Positions 15,607 through 22,901 of a stretch of 64,000 nucleotides of DNA are shown here, piece after piece. This DNA is from Kribbella sp. NBC_00382. GTDB lineage: Bacteria > Actinomycetota > Actinomycetes > Propionibacteriales > Kribbellaceae. A program made the translations under genes and the position numbers. The notes below the pieces were generated by a model. It worked only from the letters and a program-made list of their open reading frames with translations, did not search any database and was not told the origin of the DNA. Each line of letters begins with the position of its first letter. Position 1 is the first letter of the stretch. The stretch lies in NCBI RefSeq assembly GCF_036067295.1, contig NZ_CP107954.1, forward strand, positions 3,410,001-3,474,000. Direction: 5' to 3'.

Positions 15607-16411
15607 GCCTGTCGAGTGGGACCGTGAGGTCCTTACGAAGGCGGTCGAGGATGCCGCGGAGGAGACGGGAGACCTGCATCTGGCTCACGCCCAGTTCGTT
15701 GCCGATCTCTTCCTGGGTGAGGCCGCCGCAGAAGCGGAGGGCGAGGATCTGGCGGTCGCGGTCGTCGAGGTCGGAGACGGCCGGCGCGAGGGTACGGACG
15801 TTCTCGACGAGTTCATAGCCCTGTTCGGAGTCGGCGACCGTGTCGACCAGGCGCGCTCCGTTGTCGGCCGCCGCCGGGGCGTCGAGTGAGAGCGTGTTGA
15901 AGCAGCCACGGACCGACGCCGCTTCGGCGACCTCGCCAGGGTCGGTGCCCAAGGCATCGGCCGTCTCCTGGTCGGTCGGGAGGTGGCCGAGTTGCTGGGT
16001 CAGCTCGGGCTCGGCGGCCGCGATGGACCCTTGCATCTCCTGGACCCGGCGCGGCGGGCGGACGACCCAGGCGCAGTCGCGGAAGTAGCGTTTCAGCTCA
16101 CCGCGGATCGTCGGCACGGCGTACGCGAGAAAGGCCGTCGACGCGTCGGGGCGGTAGCCGTTGGCGGCCTTGACCAGGCCGAGGTAGGCGACCTGCTCGA
16201 GGTCGTCGCTGTCGACGCCCTTGCGGCGGTAACGGGCGGCGATCGATCGCGCCACCGGCGCGTTCAGGATGATCACCTCGTCGAGCAGCTGCTGCCGCCG
16301 CGGGTCGGCGACGCCGTCCGCCTCGGTGAGCAGGTCATGCGTGGAGTCGGCGATCAGAGTCTGCGATTCGGTACTACGGGATTCGGTACTACGGACAGCT
16401 GCGGTCGTCAC
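15590..16411 (-). CDS. RNA polymerase sigma factor, SigB/SigF/SigG family
   Basis: Alternative sigma-70 family factor (273 residues) of the general-stress/SigF type. Region 2 includes RYRRKGVDSDDLEQVAYLGL and AFLAYAVPTIRGELKRYFRD, with the aromatic DNA-opening stretch AWVVRPPRR. Region 3 covers about 130-190, and region 4 has RQILALRFCGGLTQEEIG with helix-turn-helix VSQMQVSRLLRGIL. It directs RNA polymerase to stress promoters of the GTTT/GGGTA type (family knowledge). No anti-sigma or anti-anti-sigma gene is adjacent, so its control is unclear. GTG 16411 is the annotated start. CsbD and the GPGG micro-protein nearby are plausible regulon members. Confidence 0.9.
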   Translation of the reverse strand: MTTAAVRSTESRSTESQTLIADSTHDLLTEADGVADPRRQQLLDEVIILNAPVARSIAARYRRKGVDSDDLEQVAYLGLVKAANGYRPDASTAFLAYAVPTIRGELKRYFRDCAWVVRPPRRVQEMQGSIAAAEPELTQQLGHLPTDQETADALGTDPGEVAEAASVRGCFNTLSLDAPAAADNGARLVDTVADSEQGYELVENVRTLAPAVSDLDDRDRQILALRFCGGLTQEEIGNELGVSQMQVSRLLRGILDRLRKDLTVPLDRPSPQS

Positions 16412-16666
16412 GGTGAGAAACCTCGTCGTGTCGGTGCTGCGGTGGTGGCGTCATTGCTGAACCACTCCTCCACCAGATCAAACCGATCGGCCTGACGCAA
16501 CCCCTCCTGTGTTACAGGTGTTTGAATCTCACCCCGTTTGGGGTGGTTGGCGGCGGGCACCTGAAGTGGGTCACACAACGTCGGGAGGGGTCACCGACGC
16601 GTCATTGCACGGGGTATCAGCCGCCGGACGCCTGCACGGCTCCGGCTCGTAGAGAAAGGAACGACC

Positions 16667-16810
16667 ATGCTCCTGATTCTCTGGATCATCGCGGCGATCC
16701 TCGTCATCAGCGGGATCGTCTCACTCGTCCGCGGGCAGCTCCTGATGGGCGCCGCCCTGATCGTCGTCGGCCTGCTGGTGGGCCCGGGCGGCGTGAGCAT
16801 CTTCACGTAA
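16667..16810 (+). CDS. GPGG-motif small membrane protein
   Basis: A 47-residue protein with two hydrophobic helices (about 2-19 and 27-42) joined by a short basic turn (VRGQ), ending in VGPGGVSIFT. The GPGG near the C terminus is the hallmark of a recognised actinobacterial micro-protein family of unknown role. ATG 16667 is preceded by AAAGGA at good spacing. A -10-like GGGTAT lies at 16612-16617 without a convincing partner. A strong hairpin 35 bases beyond the stop ends the transcript. Confidence 0.85.
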   Translation: MLLILWIIAAILVISGIVSLVRGQLLMGAALIVVGLLVGPGGVSIFT

Positions 16811-16844
16811 CCCCAGCTACCAGAAGTGGTGTCCTCGGACACCA

Positions 16845-16888
16845 AACGGTGACCTTGAACAAGTTATTTCTTGTTCAAGGTCACCGTT
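16845..16888. terminator. Bidirectional hairpin, GACCTTGAACA family
   Basis: A perfect 19-base stem (16845-16863 with 16870-16888) and a six-base loop TTATTT, between convergent genes ending at 16810 and 16914. A smaller stem GGTGTCC/GGACACC lies just before it at 16828-16843. It shares the word GACCTTGAACA with a longer hairpin at 32117-32186, also between convergent genes. Confidence 0.8.
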
Positions 16889-16913
16889 GCCTGTTCAAGG
16901 CCGCCAGTAATGG

Positions 16914-17402
16914 CTAGGGGTGTCGGAGGACTCGTTGGGCGGTGGCCATCCGGAGGGTTTCCAGGTCTTCGATCTGCTGGGCCACCTGGGTCAGCAGGCT
17001 GTCCAGTTCGGCGGCGTCGAAGCCGGGCTCGTCGTCGGCCAGCGAGCGGAGGATCCGGAAGCCGGCGGCTTTGCCTTCGACGGCGATCCGGAGGGTCTCG
17101 AGCTCGACGAGGTCGCTCAGCGGGGAGCGGCGGAGGATCTCGCCGTTGGGCTTCAGGCGGGCGAGTTTCTCGGCCATCCAGGCGCCGGCGTTCTTCAGCT
17201 GGTCCGGCTTGGCGCCGACGGCGGCGAGGTACCGCTCGAGGGCGGTCCGTTCCTCCTCGACCTCCTGCACCATCTTGGCCAGCGCAGTACGGACGACCGG
17301 GTCGGTCTGCTGGTCCGCTGCTCGCTTGAACAGCTCGATACCGGCGGAGGAGCCTGCGTAGTGGTCCTGCAGATACGTGGCAAGGCGTGCTTCGTCGATC
17401 AT
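16914..17402 (-). CDS. Predicted helical-bundle (ferritin-like) protein, unknown function
   Basis: A 162-residue protein made of long amphipathic helices with no membrane segment: ARLATYLQDHYAGSSAGIEL, then KMVQEVEEERTALERYLAAV, ELETLRIAVEGKAAGFRILR and a final LTQVAQQIEDLETLRM. The spacing of Glu/His-bearing helices suggests a four-helix bundle of the ferritin-like superfamily. The E-x-x-H iron-binding pattern is not convincingly present, so a metal role is uncertain. ATG 17402 is preferred to the adjacent GTG at 17405. It is convergent with the GPGG gene across a strong hairpin and divergent from a NIPSNAP gene. Confidence 0.65.
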   Translation of the reverse strand: MIDEARLATYLQDHYAGSSAGIELFKRAADQQTDPVVRTALAKMVQEVEEERTALERYLAAVGAKPDQLKNAGAWMAEKLARLKPNGEILRRSPLSDLVELETLRIAVEGKAAGFRILRSLADDEPGFDAAELDSLLTQVAQQIEDLETLRMATAQRVLRHP

Positions 17403-17469
17403 CACGACCTAGTACCCCTCGAACAAACACTGCCGGTACTTGTCAGGGTTTAGCGATTGACTGGGTGCC

Positions 17470-18198
17470 GTGAGAGCTGACTGCTGTGGCGTCGTGGATC
17501 TGAGGCAGTACACCGTCTATCCCGGCCGTCGGGACGAGTTGATCGAGGTCTTCGACGAGGCGTTCCTCGAGGGGCAAGAGGATCAGGGGATGCATCTGGT
17601 CGGGCAGTTCCGCGATCTCGACGATCCGGATCGGTTCGTCTGGATCCGGGGCTTCCGTGATCTGCCGGCTCGGGAGGCGGCGCTGAACGGCTTCTACTAC
17701 GGGCCGGTCTGGAAGGCGCGGGGTGCCGAGGCCAACGTGACGATGAAAGACTCCGACGATGCCTTGCTGCTGAAGCCGATCTCGCTTGGCTCCGATTATC
17801 CGGAGCTTGGCGCGGCCAGGCCGCCGGTCGATGCCACGGAGGTTCCGTCGTCGGTGGTGGCCGGGGCGGTCTATCACCGCGGTTCGCCGGACGACGGATT
17901 CGGGGAGTACTTCGCCGACCAGATCGCGCCGGTGCTGACCAGGACCGGCGCAACGCTCGCGGCGACCTTCGAGACACTCGTTGCCGAGAACAACTTCCCT
18001 GCGTTGCCGCTCAGGGATGAGGTGGTGCTCGCCTGGTTCGCGGTCTTCCCGAGCGATGCGGCGTACGCCGAACATCGGCGTCAGCTCGACACTTCGCGGA
18101 CGTGGCAGAACAAGGTGCTCCCGGAGATCATCTGCCGCTCGGTTGCGCCACCACAGCAGCTCAGGCTCCGGCCGACAGCCCGCTCACAGTTTCGCTAG
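17470..18198 (+). CDS. NIPSNAP family protein
   Basis: A 242-residue cytosolic protein with the NIPSNAP ferredoxin-like alpha/beta fold. The N-terminal VDLRQYTVYPGRRDELIEVF and the central FVWIRGFRDLPAREAALNGF are the typical first repeat; a second, degenerate half occupies about 125-220 (YFADQIAPVLTRTGATLAAT, AWFAVFPSDAAYAEHRRQL). Bacterial members are mostly uncharacterised, with some linked to stress or vesicle processes. GTG 17470 opens the frame; GTG at 17494 just before VDLRQY is another candidate and neither has a clear ribosome site. Its end overlaps the convergent AmaP-like gene by four bases. Confidence 0.8.
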   Translation: MRADCCGVVDLRQYTVYPGRRDELIEVFDEAFLEGQEDQGMHLVGQFRDLDDPDRFVWIRGFRDLPAREAALNGFYYGPVWKARGAEANVTMKDSDDALLLKPISLGSDYPELGAARPPVDATEVPSSVVAGAVYHRGSPDDGFGEYFADQIAPVLTRTGATLAATFETLVAENNFPALPLRDEVVLAWFAVFPSDAAYAEHRRQLDTSRTWQNKVLPEIICRSVAPPQQLRLRPTARSQFR

Positions 18199-18764
18199 AT
18201 CACCCGTGGAGTTGCCGTTTGCTGACGCGCGGTGCGGAGCAGGACTCGGGTGCGGAGTTCGTCGCGGCCGACCATCTCGCGCAGCTCGGTCAGCACCCGA
18301 TCGGCGGAGTGGCGGAGCTGGTCGAGGTCGGCGTCCGGGTTGATCGTCGTCTTGAGTTCGGCGACGACCTCACCGCGATCGGTGATCAGGTGACCGCTGC
18401 AGGACCGTACGCCGGGATCTGCGGCCAGTACTTGAGCAGCAGCGCCGACAGCCGAGTCGACGTCGGCGCTCAGCCGGCCTTCCGCCGAGCTACCGTCGAG
18501 TGCGAGTCGATTGAGTCGGCGACGCGGGATGTGACGCAGCAGCCAGGCCAACGCCAGCAGTACGAGGATGATCCCGGCCGCACCCGTTGCCCATGGCCAC
18601 CAATCCTCGGTGACCACGGTCGGAGCGTCGGTGATCCTGACCTTCGACGGAGCATCGGCGAAGACGTCGTACTTCCATGCGAGTGCCGCCGCGCCACCGA
18701 CGAGGAGTAGCAGACCCAGTACGAAAGCAACCAGGCGATCCAGGGCAATCAATCCTCGGCCCAT
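18195..18764 (-). CDS. AmaP-like alkaline-shock membrane anchor protein
   Basis: A 189-residue protein: two membrane helices (about 8-30 and 57-78) flank an outside loop, followed by a cytosolic domain with VDSAVGAAAQVLAADPGVRS and ELKTTINPDADLDQLRHS. This two-helix plus Asp23-related layout matches AmaP, the membrane partner that tethers Asp23 to the envelope in Gram-positive bacteria. It is the last gene of a six-gene operon of Asp23-type proteins (20701 down to 18195), separated by only one base from the preceding stop. Likely role: envelope-stress scaffold at the membrane (family knowledge plus context). Confidence 0.8.
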   Translation of the reverse strand: MGRGLIALDRLVAFVLGLLLLVGGAAALAWKYDVFADAPSKVRITDAPTVVTEDWWPWATGAAGIILVLLALAWLLRHIPRRRLNRLALDGSSAEGRLSADVDSAVGAAAQVLAADPGVRSCSGHLITDRGEVVAELKTTINPDADLDQLRHSADRVLTELREMVGRDELRTRVLLRTARQQTATPRVI

Positions 18765-18765
18765 C

Positions 18766-19290
18766 TCAGCTCTCCTCCAATCGCACGTGGGTGCGGATGC
18801 GGGGCGGGCGGTTCAGCGGCGCGAGCCGGCTGGTGACAGCGGCCTCGAGTTCCTCGCTGACATGCGCGGCGTCTGTGGTGGTGACGGCGTTGACAGTGAT
18901 CCGCCGCCGCTTCGCCGAGGTCGTTGCCGAGAGCACCGAACCGACGTCCGTGGCAGCGCCGGCGGCAAGCCGGGCGGCGTCCTTGGGCCGGATCCAGACC
19001 GATGAGTCGCCGACCTGCCATTGCGTCGTCCGGCGGGGTTTGAGGGCGGCGATCAGGAACCACAGCCCGATCAGTACTGCGGCGATGCCCGCGGGCACCA
19101 TCCAGCCGGCGGGCTCGATCAGCTTGACCTTCTCGGCCAGCGAGCCTGACCAAGACTCGCCCTTCACGACGTCGAGTGCTTGCAGGGCATCACGGATCGC
19201 CGCGGCGCCGAGTAGGCCGAGGGCGATCGCGCCGATGATGCCGACGGGTACCGCGGCCGGAGTACGGACTGGTCGTTTGGCTGCGGTCAC
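18766..19290 (-). CDS. DUF6286 family Asp23-operon membrane protein
   Basis: A 174-residue protein with two membrane helices (about 12-32 and 62-85) around an extracytoplasmic loop, then a soluble domain that reads ITVNAVTTTDAAHVSEELEA and IRTHVR, similar in outline to the AmaP-like protein encoded next. The family (DUF6286) is found almost only beside Asp23 genes in Actinobacteria. Start overlaps the preceding Asp23 stop by four bases. It is probably a second membrane anchor for the Asp23 proteins in this operon. Confidence 0.75.
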   Translation of the reverse strand: MTAAKRPVRTPAAVPVGIIGAIALGLLGAAAIRDALQALDVVKGESWSGSLAEKVKLIEPAGWMVPAGIAAVLIGLWFLIAALKPRRTTQWQVGDSSVWIRPKDAARLAAGAATDVGSVLSATTSAKRRRITVNAVTTTDAAHVSEELEAAVTSRLAPLNRPPRIRTHVRLEES

Positions 19291-19727
19291 AACACCCTCC
19301 TCGGTGGGGCGATCGTCAGTTCGCGATCGGGCAGCACGGTGTCGATGTGTACGTCGACGGTGTCGACGATGAGACCGGTCAGGGCGTTCACCTGTTCGGC
19401 AACCGCTGTGCGGGTGTCGGCGGCGACCTGGGCGAGCGGGCGGCCCCAGAGGGCGGCGATTCGGATCTGGAGCCGGACTCGCTCGCCGGCCTGCCGCGCC
19501 TCCGCACGCGGTAGGCCTCGCCCGAAGGTCGCCTCCTGCTTGGCGACGCCGGGGACGCGGGTGGCAGCCACCTCGGCGATGCGTTCGGTGACGCGCGGCT
19601 TGATCTCCGTGCGGCCACGATGGTCCAACTCGCCCGCGGCGGCCCCGAAGTCGGTCGCGGGCGCGGAGTCGGTCACCGGCAGGGTGTCGGTTGCCGGCCC
19701 GGCGTCGAGGAGGGCTTCGTCAGCCAC
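19287..19727 (-). CDS. Asp23/Gls24 family envelope stress response protein
   Basis: A 146-residue protein with the Asp23/Gls24 domain at about 38-146: TEIKPRVTERIAEVAATRVP, then VRLQIRIAALWGRPLAQVAA and VDTVDVHIDTV. A short acidic Pro/Thr-rich leader comes first. Asp23-domain proteins form membrane-associated assemblies that respond to cell-envelope or alkaline stress. GTG 19727 overlaps by eight bases with the end of the small membrane gene upstream, and its own stop overlaps the DUF6286 start, so the whole set is tightly coupled. Confidence 0.85.
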   Translation of the reverse strand: MADEALLDAGPATDTLPVTDSAPATDFGAAAGELDHRGRTEIKPRVTERIAEVAATRVPGVAKQEATFGRGLPRAEARQAGERVRLQIRIAALWGRPLAQVAADTRTAVAEQVNALTGLIVDTVDVHIDTVLPDRELTIAPPRRVL

Positions 19728-19899
19728 GGCGCTTGGGGCGGAAGACGTCGTCGATGGACTTGGCGCCTTCCAGGTACCGGCCGACCGCGTAGCCGACGCC
19801 GCCGAGCACGAGCGCGAGCAGGAACCCCAGAAACCCGCCGGCCGCGGCCGCGACCGCCAGCAGCAGCCCGGCGAACAGACCGATGATCGGATAACTCAC
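19720..19899 (-). CDS. Small two-helix membrane protein of the Asp23 operon (DUF2273-like)
   Basis: A 59-residue protein: two hydrophobic stretches (SYPIIGLFAGLLLAVAAA and FLGFLLALVLGGVGYAVGRY) with a Gly-rich turn, and a short basic tail ending FRPKRRG. Proteins of this size and layout (DUF2273) are frequent companions of Asp23 genes in Firmicutes and Actinobacteria. GTG 19899 follows AAGGAGATCTT, an excellent ribosome site, and overlaps the previous stop as GTGA. Confidence 0.8.
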   Translation of the reverse strand: MSYPIIGLFAGLLLAVAAAAGGFLGFLLALVLGGVGYAVGRYLEGAKSIDDVFRPKRRG

Positions 19900-20219
19900 A
19901 AGATCTCCTTGGCAGCAGCAGTAGTCGGACGTTTCACAACATCCTCGACAGTCACAAACACCGGTACGCCGGTCAGCTCAGCCACCAGATCCCGAACTGT
20001 CTCGGCAGTCCCCCGGACCGGTTCCCCCCACTCCAACGTCAGATGCACCTCAGCCCGCTCCGGCGTAATCCGGACGCCGGACACCCGCCGCCCCGGCAGG
20101 TAGGTCGCAACCTCCCCGAACACCCCACCATGCAGGCCAACCACTCCTGGCACGGACCGCACCAGAGTCGCTACCTGGTCAGCAAGATCTTCCGGAGCCG
20201 GGGTGCTCGAGACGGTCAC
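19896..20219 (-). CDS. Short Asp23-like protein
   Basis: A 107-residue protein carrying a reduced Asp23/Gls24-type domain: LADQVATLVRSVPGVVGLHG, ITPERAEVHLTLEWG and ELTGVPVFVTVEDV. It lacks the N-terminal half of the full Asp23 domain found in its neighbours. It starts with GTG 20219 overlapping the upstream Asp23 stop (GTGA). It may co-assemble with the two longer Asp23 proteins of the operon. Confidence 0.75.
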   Translation of the reverse strand: MTVSSTPAPEDLADQVATLVRSVPGVVGLHGGVFGEVATYLPGRRVSGVRITPERAEVHLTLEWGEPVRGTAETVRDLVAELTGVPVFVTVEDVVKRPTTAAAKEIL

Positions 20220-20701
20220 TGAACGCGGCGTTCGGGGAGGTCGTCGGTGTCTTCGGTGTCGTCTTCGCCGTCCAGGTGGACGTCGCTGACGGCGATGTTG
20301 ACCTCGGTGACCTCCAGGCCGGTCATCCGTTCTACGGCGCTGATGACGTTGCGGCGGATGCCCTGGGCCAGGTCGGCGATGCTGACGCCGTAGTCGGCGA
20401 CCACCTCGATGTCGACGGCGGCCTGCTTCTCGCCGACCTCCACCGAGACGCCCTGCGACAGGTTGGTGCGCGATCCGGGGATCCGCTCGCGCAGCATGCC
20501 GACGGCGCGGGCGGTACCGCCACCGAGGTTGTGCACGCCGGTCACCTCGCGGGCGGCGATACCGGCGATCTTCGAGACCACCGTGTCGGCGATCGCGGTC
20601 CGGCCGTAGTCGCTCACCAGCGCGCTCGTCGCCGGCTCGGTCACGACCTCCGTGCCGGCCTTCGTGGACAGACTCTTCGCGGTCAGGCTCGTCTCAGCCA
20701 T
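20216..20701 (-). CDS. Asp23/Gls24 family envelope stress response protein, operon head
   Basis: A 161-residue Asp23 protein and the first gene of the six-gene operon. The domain spans about 30-140: YGRTAIADTVVSKIAGIAAR, VTGVHNLGG, VSVEVGEKQAAVDIEVVADY and LEVTEVNIAVSDVHL, a textbook Asp23 sequence. An acidic tail (EDDTEDTDDL) follows. The frame runs on upstream to 20776, but ATG 20701 has GAGGGGATGAC before it and matches the family start. The promoter lies in the 97-base gap facing the divergent ECF sigma gene, which suggests that this sigma factor, or its regulator, controls the operon. Confidence 0.88.
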   Translation of the reverse strand: MAETSLTAKSLSTKAGTEVVTEPATSALVSDYGRTAIADTVVSKIAGIAAREVTGVHNLGGGTARAVGMLRERIPGSRTNLSQGVSVEVGEKQAAVDIEVVADYGVSIADLAQGIRRNVISAVERMTGLEVTEVNIAVSDVHLDGEDDTEDTDDLPERRVQ

Positions 20702-20798
20702 GTCATCCCCTCGTTGATTGCCATCTGCAACTGTGTTCGACACCCGGTACGACGAGGCGGAACACCCCGATGTCACGCGGATCGCCTAGGTTGTTCGT

Positions 20799-21395
20799 GT
20801 GAACGGGGTCACTGGATCGGTGCGAGTTACCGTACGGCCGCAGGCCGACGGTTGGTCGCAGGCCGGTGACGACGCGCTGCGCCGGGCTGCCGCGCTCGGT
20901 GACGCGGACGCGTTCGCGGCAGTCATCGAGCGGCACGGTCCGGCGATGTTCCGGTACGCGCGCCGTATGCTCAACGATCACGGCGATGCCGAGGAGGTGG
21001 TCCAGGATGCGTTCGTCGCTGCCTGGAAGGCGCTTCCCGACTTCCGTGGCGAGGCCAAACTGCGGACCTGGCTCTTCACTCTCACGGCCCGCAAGGCGAT
21101 CGACCTGCTGCGCAAGAAGCGACCGACGCCGGTGGCGGACGAGACCCTCACCGGGATGCCCGCCGGCGGCTCCGACCCGGTCGAGCCGGCCGTCCGGACC
21201 GAGCTGCTCGAAGCGCTCGACGCCGCATTGGCCGAGCTGCCCGACCGGCAACGCGCGGTCTGGCTGCTCCGCGAGGTCGAGGAGATGAGCTATCTCGAGA
21301 TCTCCGAGGTGCTCGCGACGACGCCGACCGTCGTACGAGGTCAGTTGGCGCGAGCCCGGGTCGCACTCCAGGAGAAGCTGGAGGACTGGCGATGA
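20799..21395 (+). CDS. ECF-subfamily RNA polymerase sigma factor
   Basis: A 198-residue sigma factor with only regions 2 and 4. Region 2: FAAVIERHGPAMFRYARRML, then EEVVQDAFVAAWKALPDFRG and the -10 recognition TWLFTLTARKAIDLLRKK. Region 4: ALAELPDRQRAVWLLREVEE with the helix-turn-helix MSYLEISEVLATTPTVVRGQ. GTG 20799 is the annotated start, without a strong ribosome site. It is divergent from the Asp23 operon, and its stop overlaps the start of an Asp23-like gene (ATGA) where an anti-sigma factor would normally be found. That arrangement makes the Asp23-like protein a candidate regulator. Confidence 0.9.
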   Translation: MNGVTGSVRVTVRPQADGWSQAGDDALRRAAALGDADAFAAVIERHGPAMFRYARRMLNDHGDAEEVVQDAFVAAWKALPDFRGEAKLRTWLFTLTARKAIDLLRKKRPTPVADETLTGMPAGGSDPVEPAVRTELLEALDAALAELPDRQRAVWLLREVEEMSYLEISEVLATTPTVVRGQLARARVALQEKLEDWR

Positions 21396-21823
21396 CTGAA
21401 GACATCCTGCGCCGCGCCGCGGCCGAGGCCCGCTCGGCACCCGAGCCGGGTTGGGTCGACATCTCCACCCACATCCAGCAGAAGCTGCGATCCGTCACCC
21501 GCCGCTCCCGGCCGATCCTGGCCGAGGCCGACAGCGGCGGTCCCCTGTACGTCGCCGACCACGTCCTGGTCAGCCACCTCCGCGCAGCCATCAACGCGCT
21601 GCCCGGCTGCGAGCTCTCCCGGGTCTCCTTCGTCGGCGAGGACGGCCGGGCCACCGGCGCTGCCGTCGAGGTCGTCGCCTCCTACGGCCAAGACCTCGCC
21701 GCCCTCGGCGAGCAGGTCAAGGCCCTCACCTTCGAGGTCATCACCGACCTCCTGGGCCCCGTCGAACCGCCCTTCGGCACCGACGGCATCGACGTCACCA
21801 TCACCGATCTCTCCGACCACTGA
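21392..21823 (+). CDS. Asp23-like protein coupled to the ECF sigma gene
   Basis: A 143-residue soluble protein. The first 45 residues are helical and basic (LRRAAAEARSAPEPGWVDIS, IQQKLRSVTRRSRP), reminiscent of the short N-terminal helices of anti-sigma factors. Residues 50-143 form an Asp23/Gls24-type domain (HLRAAINALPGCELSRVSF, AAVEVVASYGQDLAALGEQV, GTDGIDVTITDL). It is translated from an ATGA overlap with the ECF sigma gene. There is no membrane segment and no zinc HxxxCxxC motif. It may bind the sigma factor directly and link it to the Asp23 complex encoded divergently (inference). Confidence 0.75.
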   Translation: MTEDILRRAAAEARSAPEPGWVDISTHIQQKLRSVTRRSRPILAEADSGGPLYVADHVLVSHLRAAINALPGCELSRVSFVGEDGRATGAAVEVVASYGQDLAALGEQVKALTFEVITDLLGPVEPPFGTDGIDVTITDLSDH

Positions 21824-21977
21824 TAAATCAGTTGCGCCGCCGACAGGCGGGCTGCATCCTGATCCAGAACTGTGCAGCTACGAAGGCTGCCTGGACTAAG
21901 GAGGGCTGGACGAATGGCCATCACTGCGCTGCGGCATGTCCGCGTCAGCCTCACTTCTTTCTCCAGGAGCACATCCG

Positions 21978-22901
21978 ATGTCTTCCGACGTCTTTCGTAC
22001 CGACCACCAACTCTCTGACCTCGACGATCGCTGGGCCGCACTGGCCGGCGACGAGTCCGAACCGGACGTTGCCGACGCCTTCGTCTTCCACTTCAGCGAA
22101 GTGGAGGAGCAGCTGGCGCCGGATCAGCGCTGGTCCACCTGGCTGGATGTCGAGCGCGGTTCTCGCGGGCCTGAGCCCCGCCCTTCGTGGGTGGTGACGG
22201 AACAGGCCGCGATCGATACCGAGCTCGGCATCCTCAAAACCGGTAAAGAGGCCGATGTCTTCCTGCTCGAGCGAGCAGTGGAGCAGATCGGCGACAACCC
22301 CGCGCGACGGTCGCTACTGGCCGCCAAGCGGTACCGCAGTGAAGAGCACCGCTCGTTCCATCGCAGTACGTCGTACGTCGAGGGCCGGCGTACTCGCAAC
22401 AGCCGCGACACCCGCGCCTTGGCGAAGAAGTCTTCCCATGGCCGCAGTGTCGCGGCCGGGCAATGGGCCTACGCGGAGTGGGACGCACTCTGCCGGCTCT
22501 GGAAGGCCGGGGTCCCCGTTCCGTACCCGGTCCAGGTCGACGGCATCGAGCTGTTGATGGAGTTCATCGACGACGGTGATGGCGGCGCGGCACCCCGGCT
22601 GGCGCAGGTCCGTCCCAAGGGCGAACTGCTCAGCTCGTACTACGAGCAGCTCCGCGACGGCATGCGCGAGCTGGCCAGGGCGGGGCTGGCGCACGGCGAC
22701 CTGTCGCCGTACAACGTGCTGGCCCAGGGTGAGCGGATCGTGATGATCGACCTCCCACAGGTCGTCGACATCGTCGGCAACCCGAAGGGGATGGACTTCC
22801 TGATGCGCGACTGCCACAACATGTGCACCTGGTTCACCAACCGCGGCCTGGAGGTCGACGAACACGAACTCTTCGCCGACCTCCTCACCATGGTGTTCTA
22901 A
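21978..22901 (+). CDS. RIO1-family serine protein kinase
   Basis: A 307-residue RIO-type atypical protein kinase. The nucleotide loop is LKTGKEADVF in place of a Gly-rich loop, the ATP-anchoring Lys is in LAAKRYR, the catalytic loop reads HGDLSPYNVL, and the metal-binding motif is MIDLPQVVDI, all diagnostic of RIO kinases. In archaea and eukaryotes RIO1 acts in ribosome maturation; bacterial targets are unknown. ATG 21978 is selected because AGGAG lies upstream at proper spacing, rather than the earlier ATG at 21936. Its end overlaps the convergent FAD-dehydrogenase gene by four bases. Confidence 0.88.
   Translation: MSSDVFRTDHQLSDLDDRWAALAGDESEPDVADAFVFHFSEVEEQLAPDQRWSTWLDVERGSRGPEPRPSWVVTEQAAIDTELGILKTGKEADVFLLERAVEQIGDNPARRSLLAAKRYRSEEHRSFHRSTSYVEGRRTRNSRDTRALAKKSSHGRSVAAGQWAYAEWDALCRLWKAGVPVPYPVQVDGIELLMEFIDDGDGGAAPRLAQVRPKGELLSSYYEQLRDGMRELARAGLAHGDLSPYNVLAQGERIVMIDLPQVVDIVGNPKGMDFLMRDCHNMCTWFTNRGLEVDEHELFADLLTMVF

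Noticed and set aside
16612..16617. GGGTAT as a SigB/F-type -10 for the GPGG gene
   Set aside because: No GTTT element is found 15-17 bases upstream, so the promoter claim is not supported.
20702..20798. ECF promoter GGAAC-type upstream of the sigma gene
   Set aside because: GGAACA is present near 20758 but no -10 with the right spacing is convincing, so autoregulation is not claimed.
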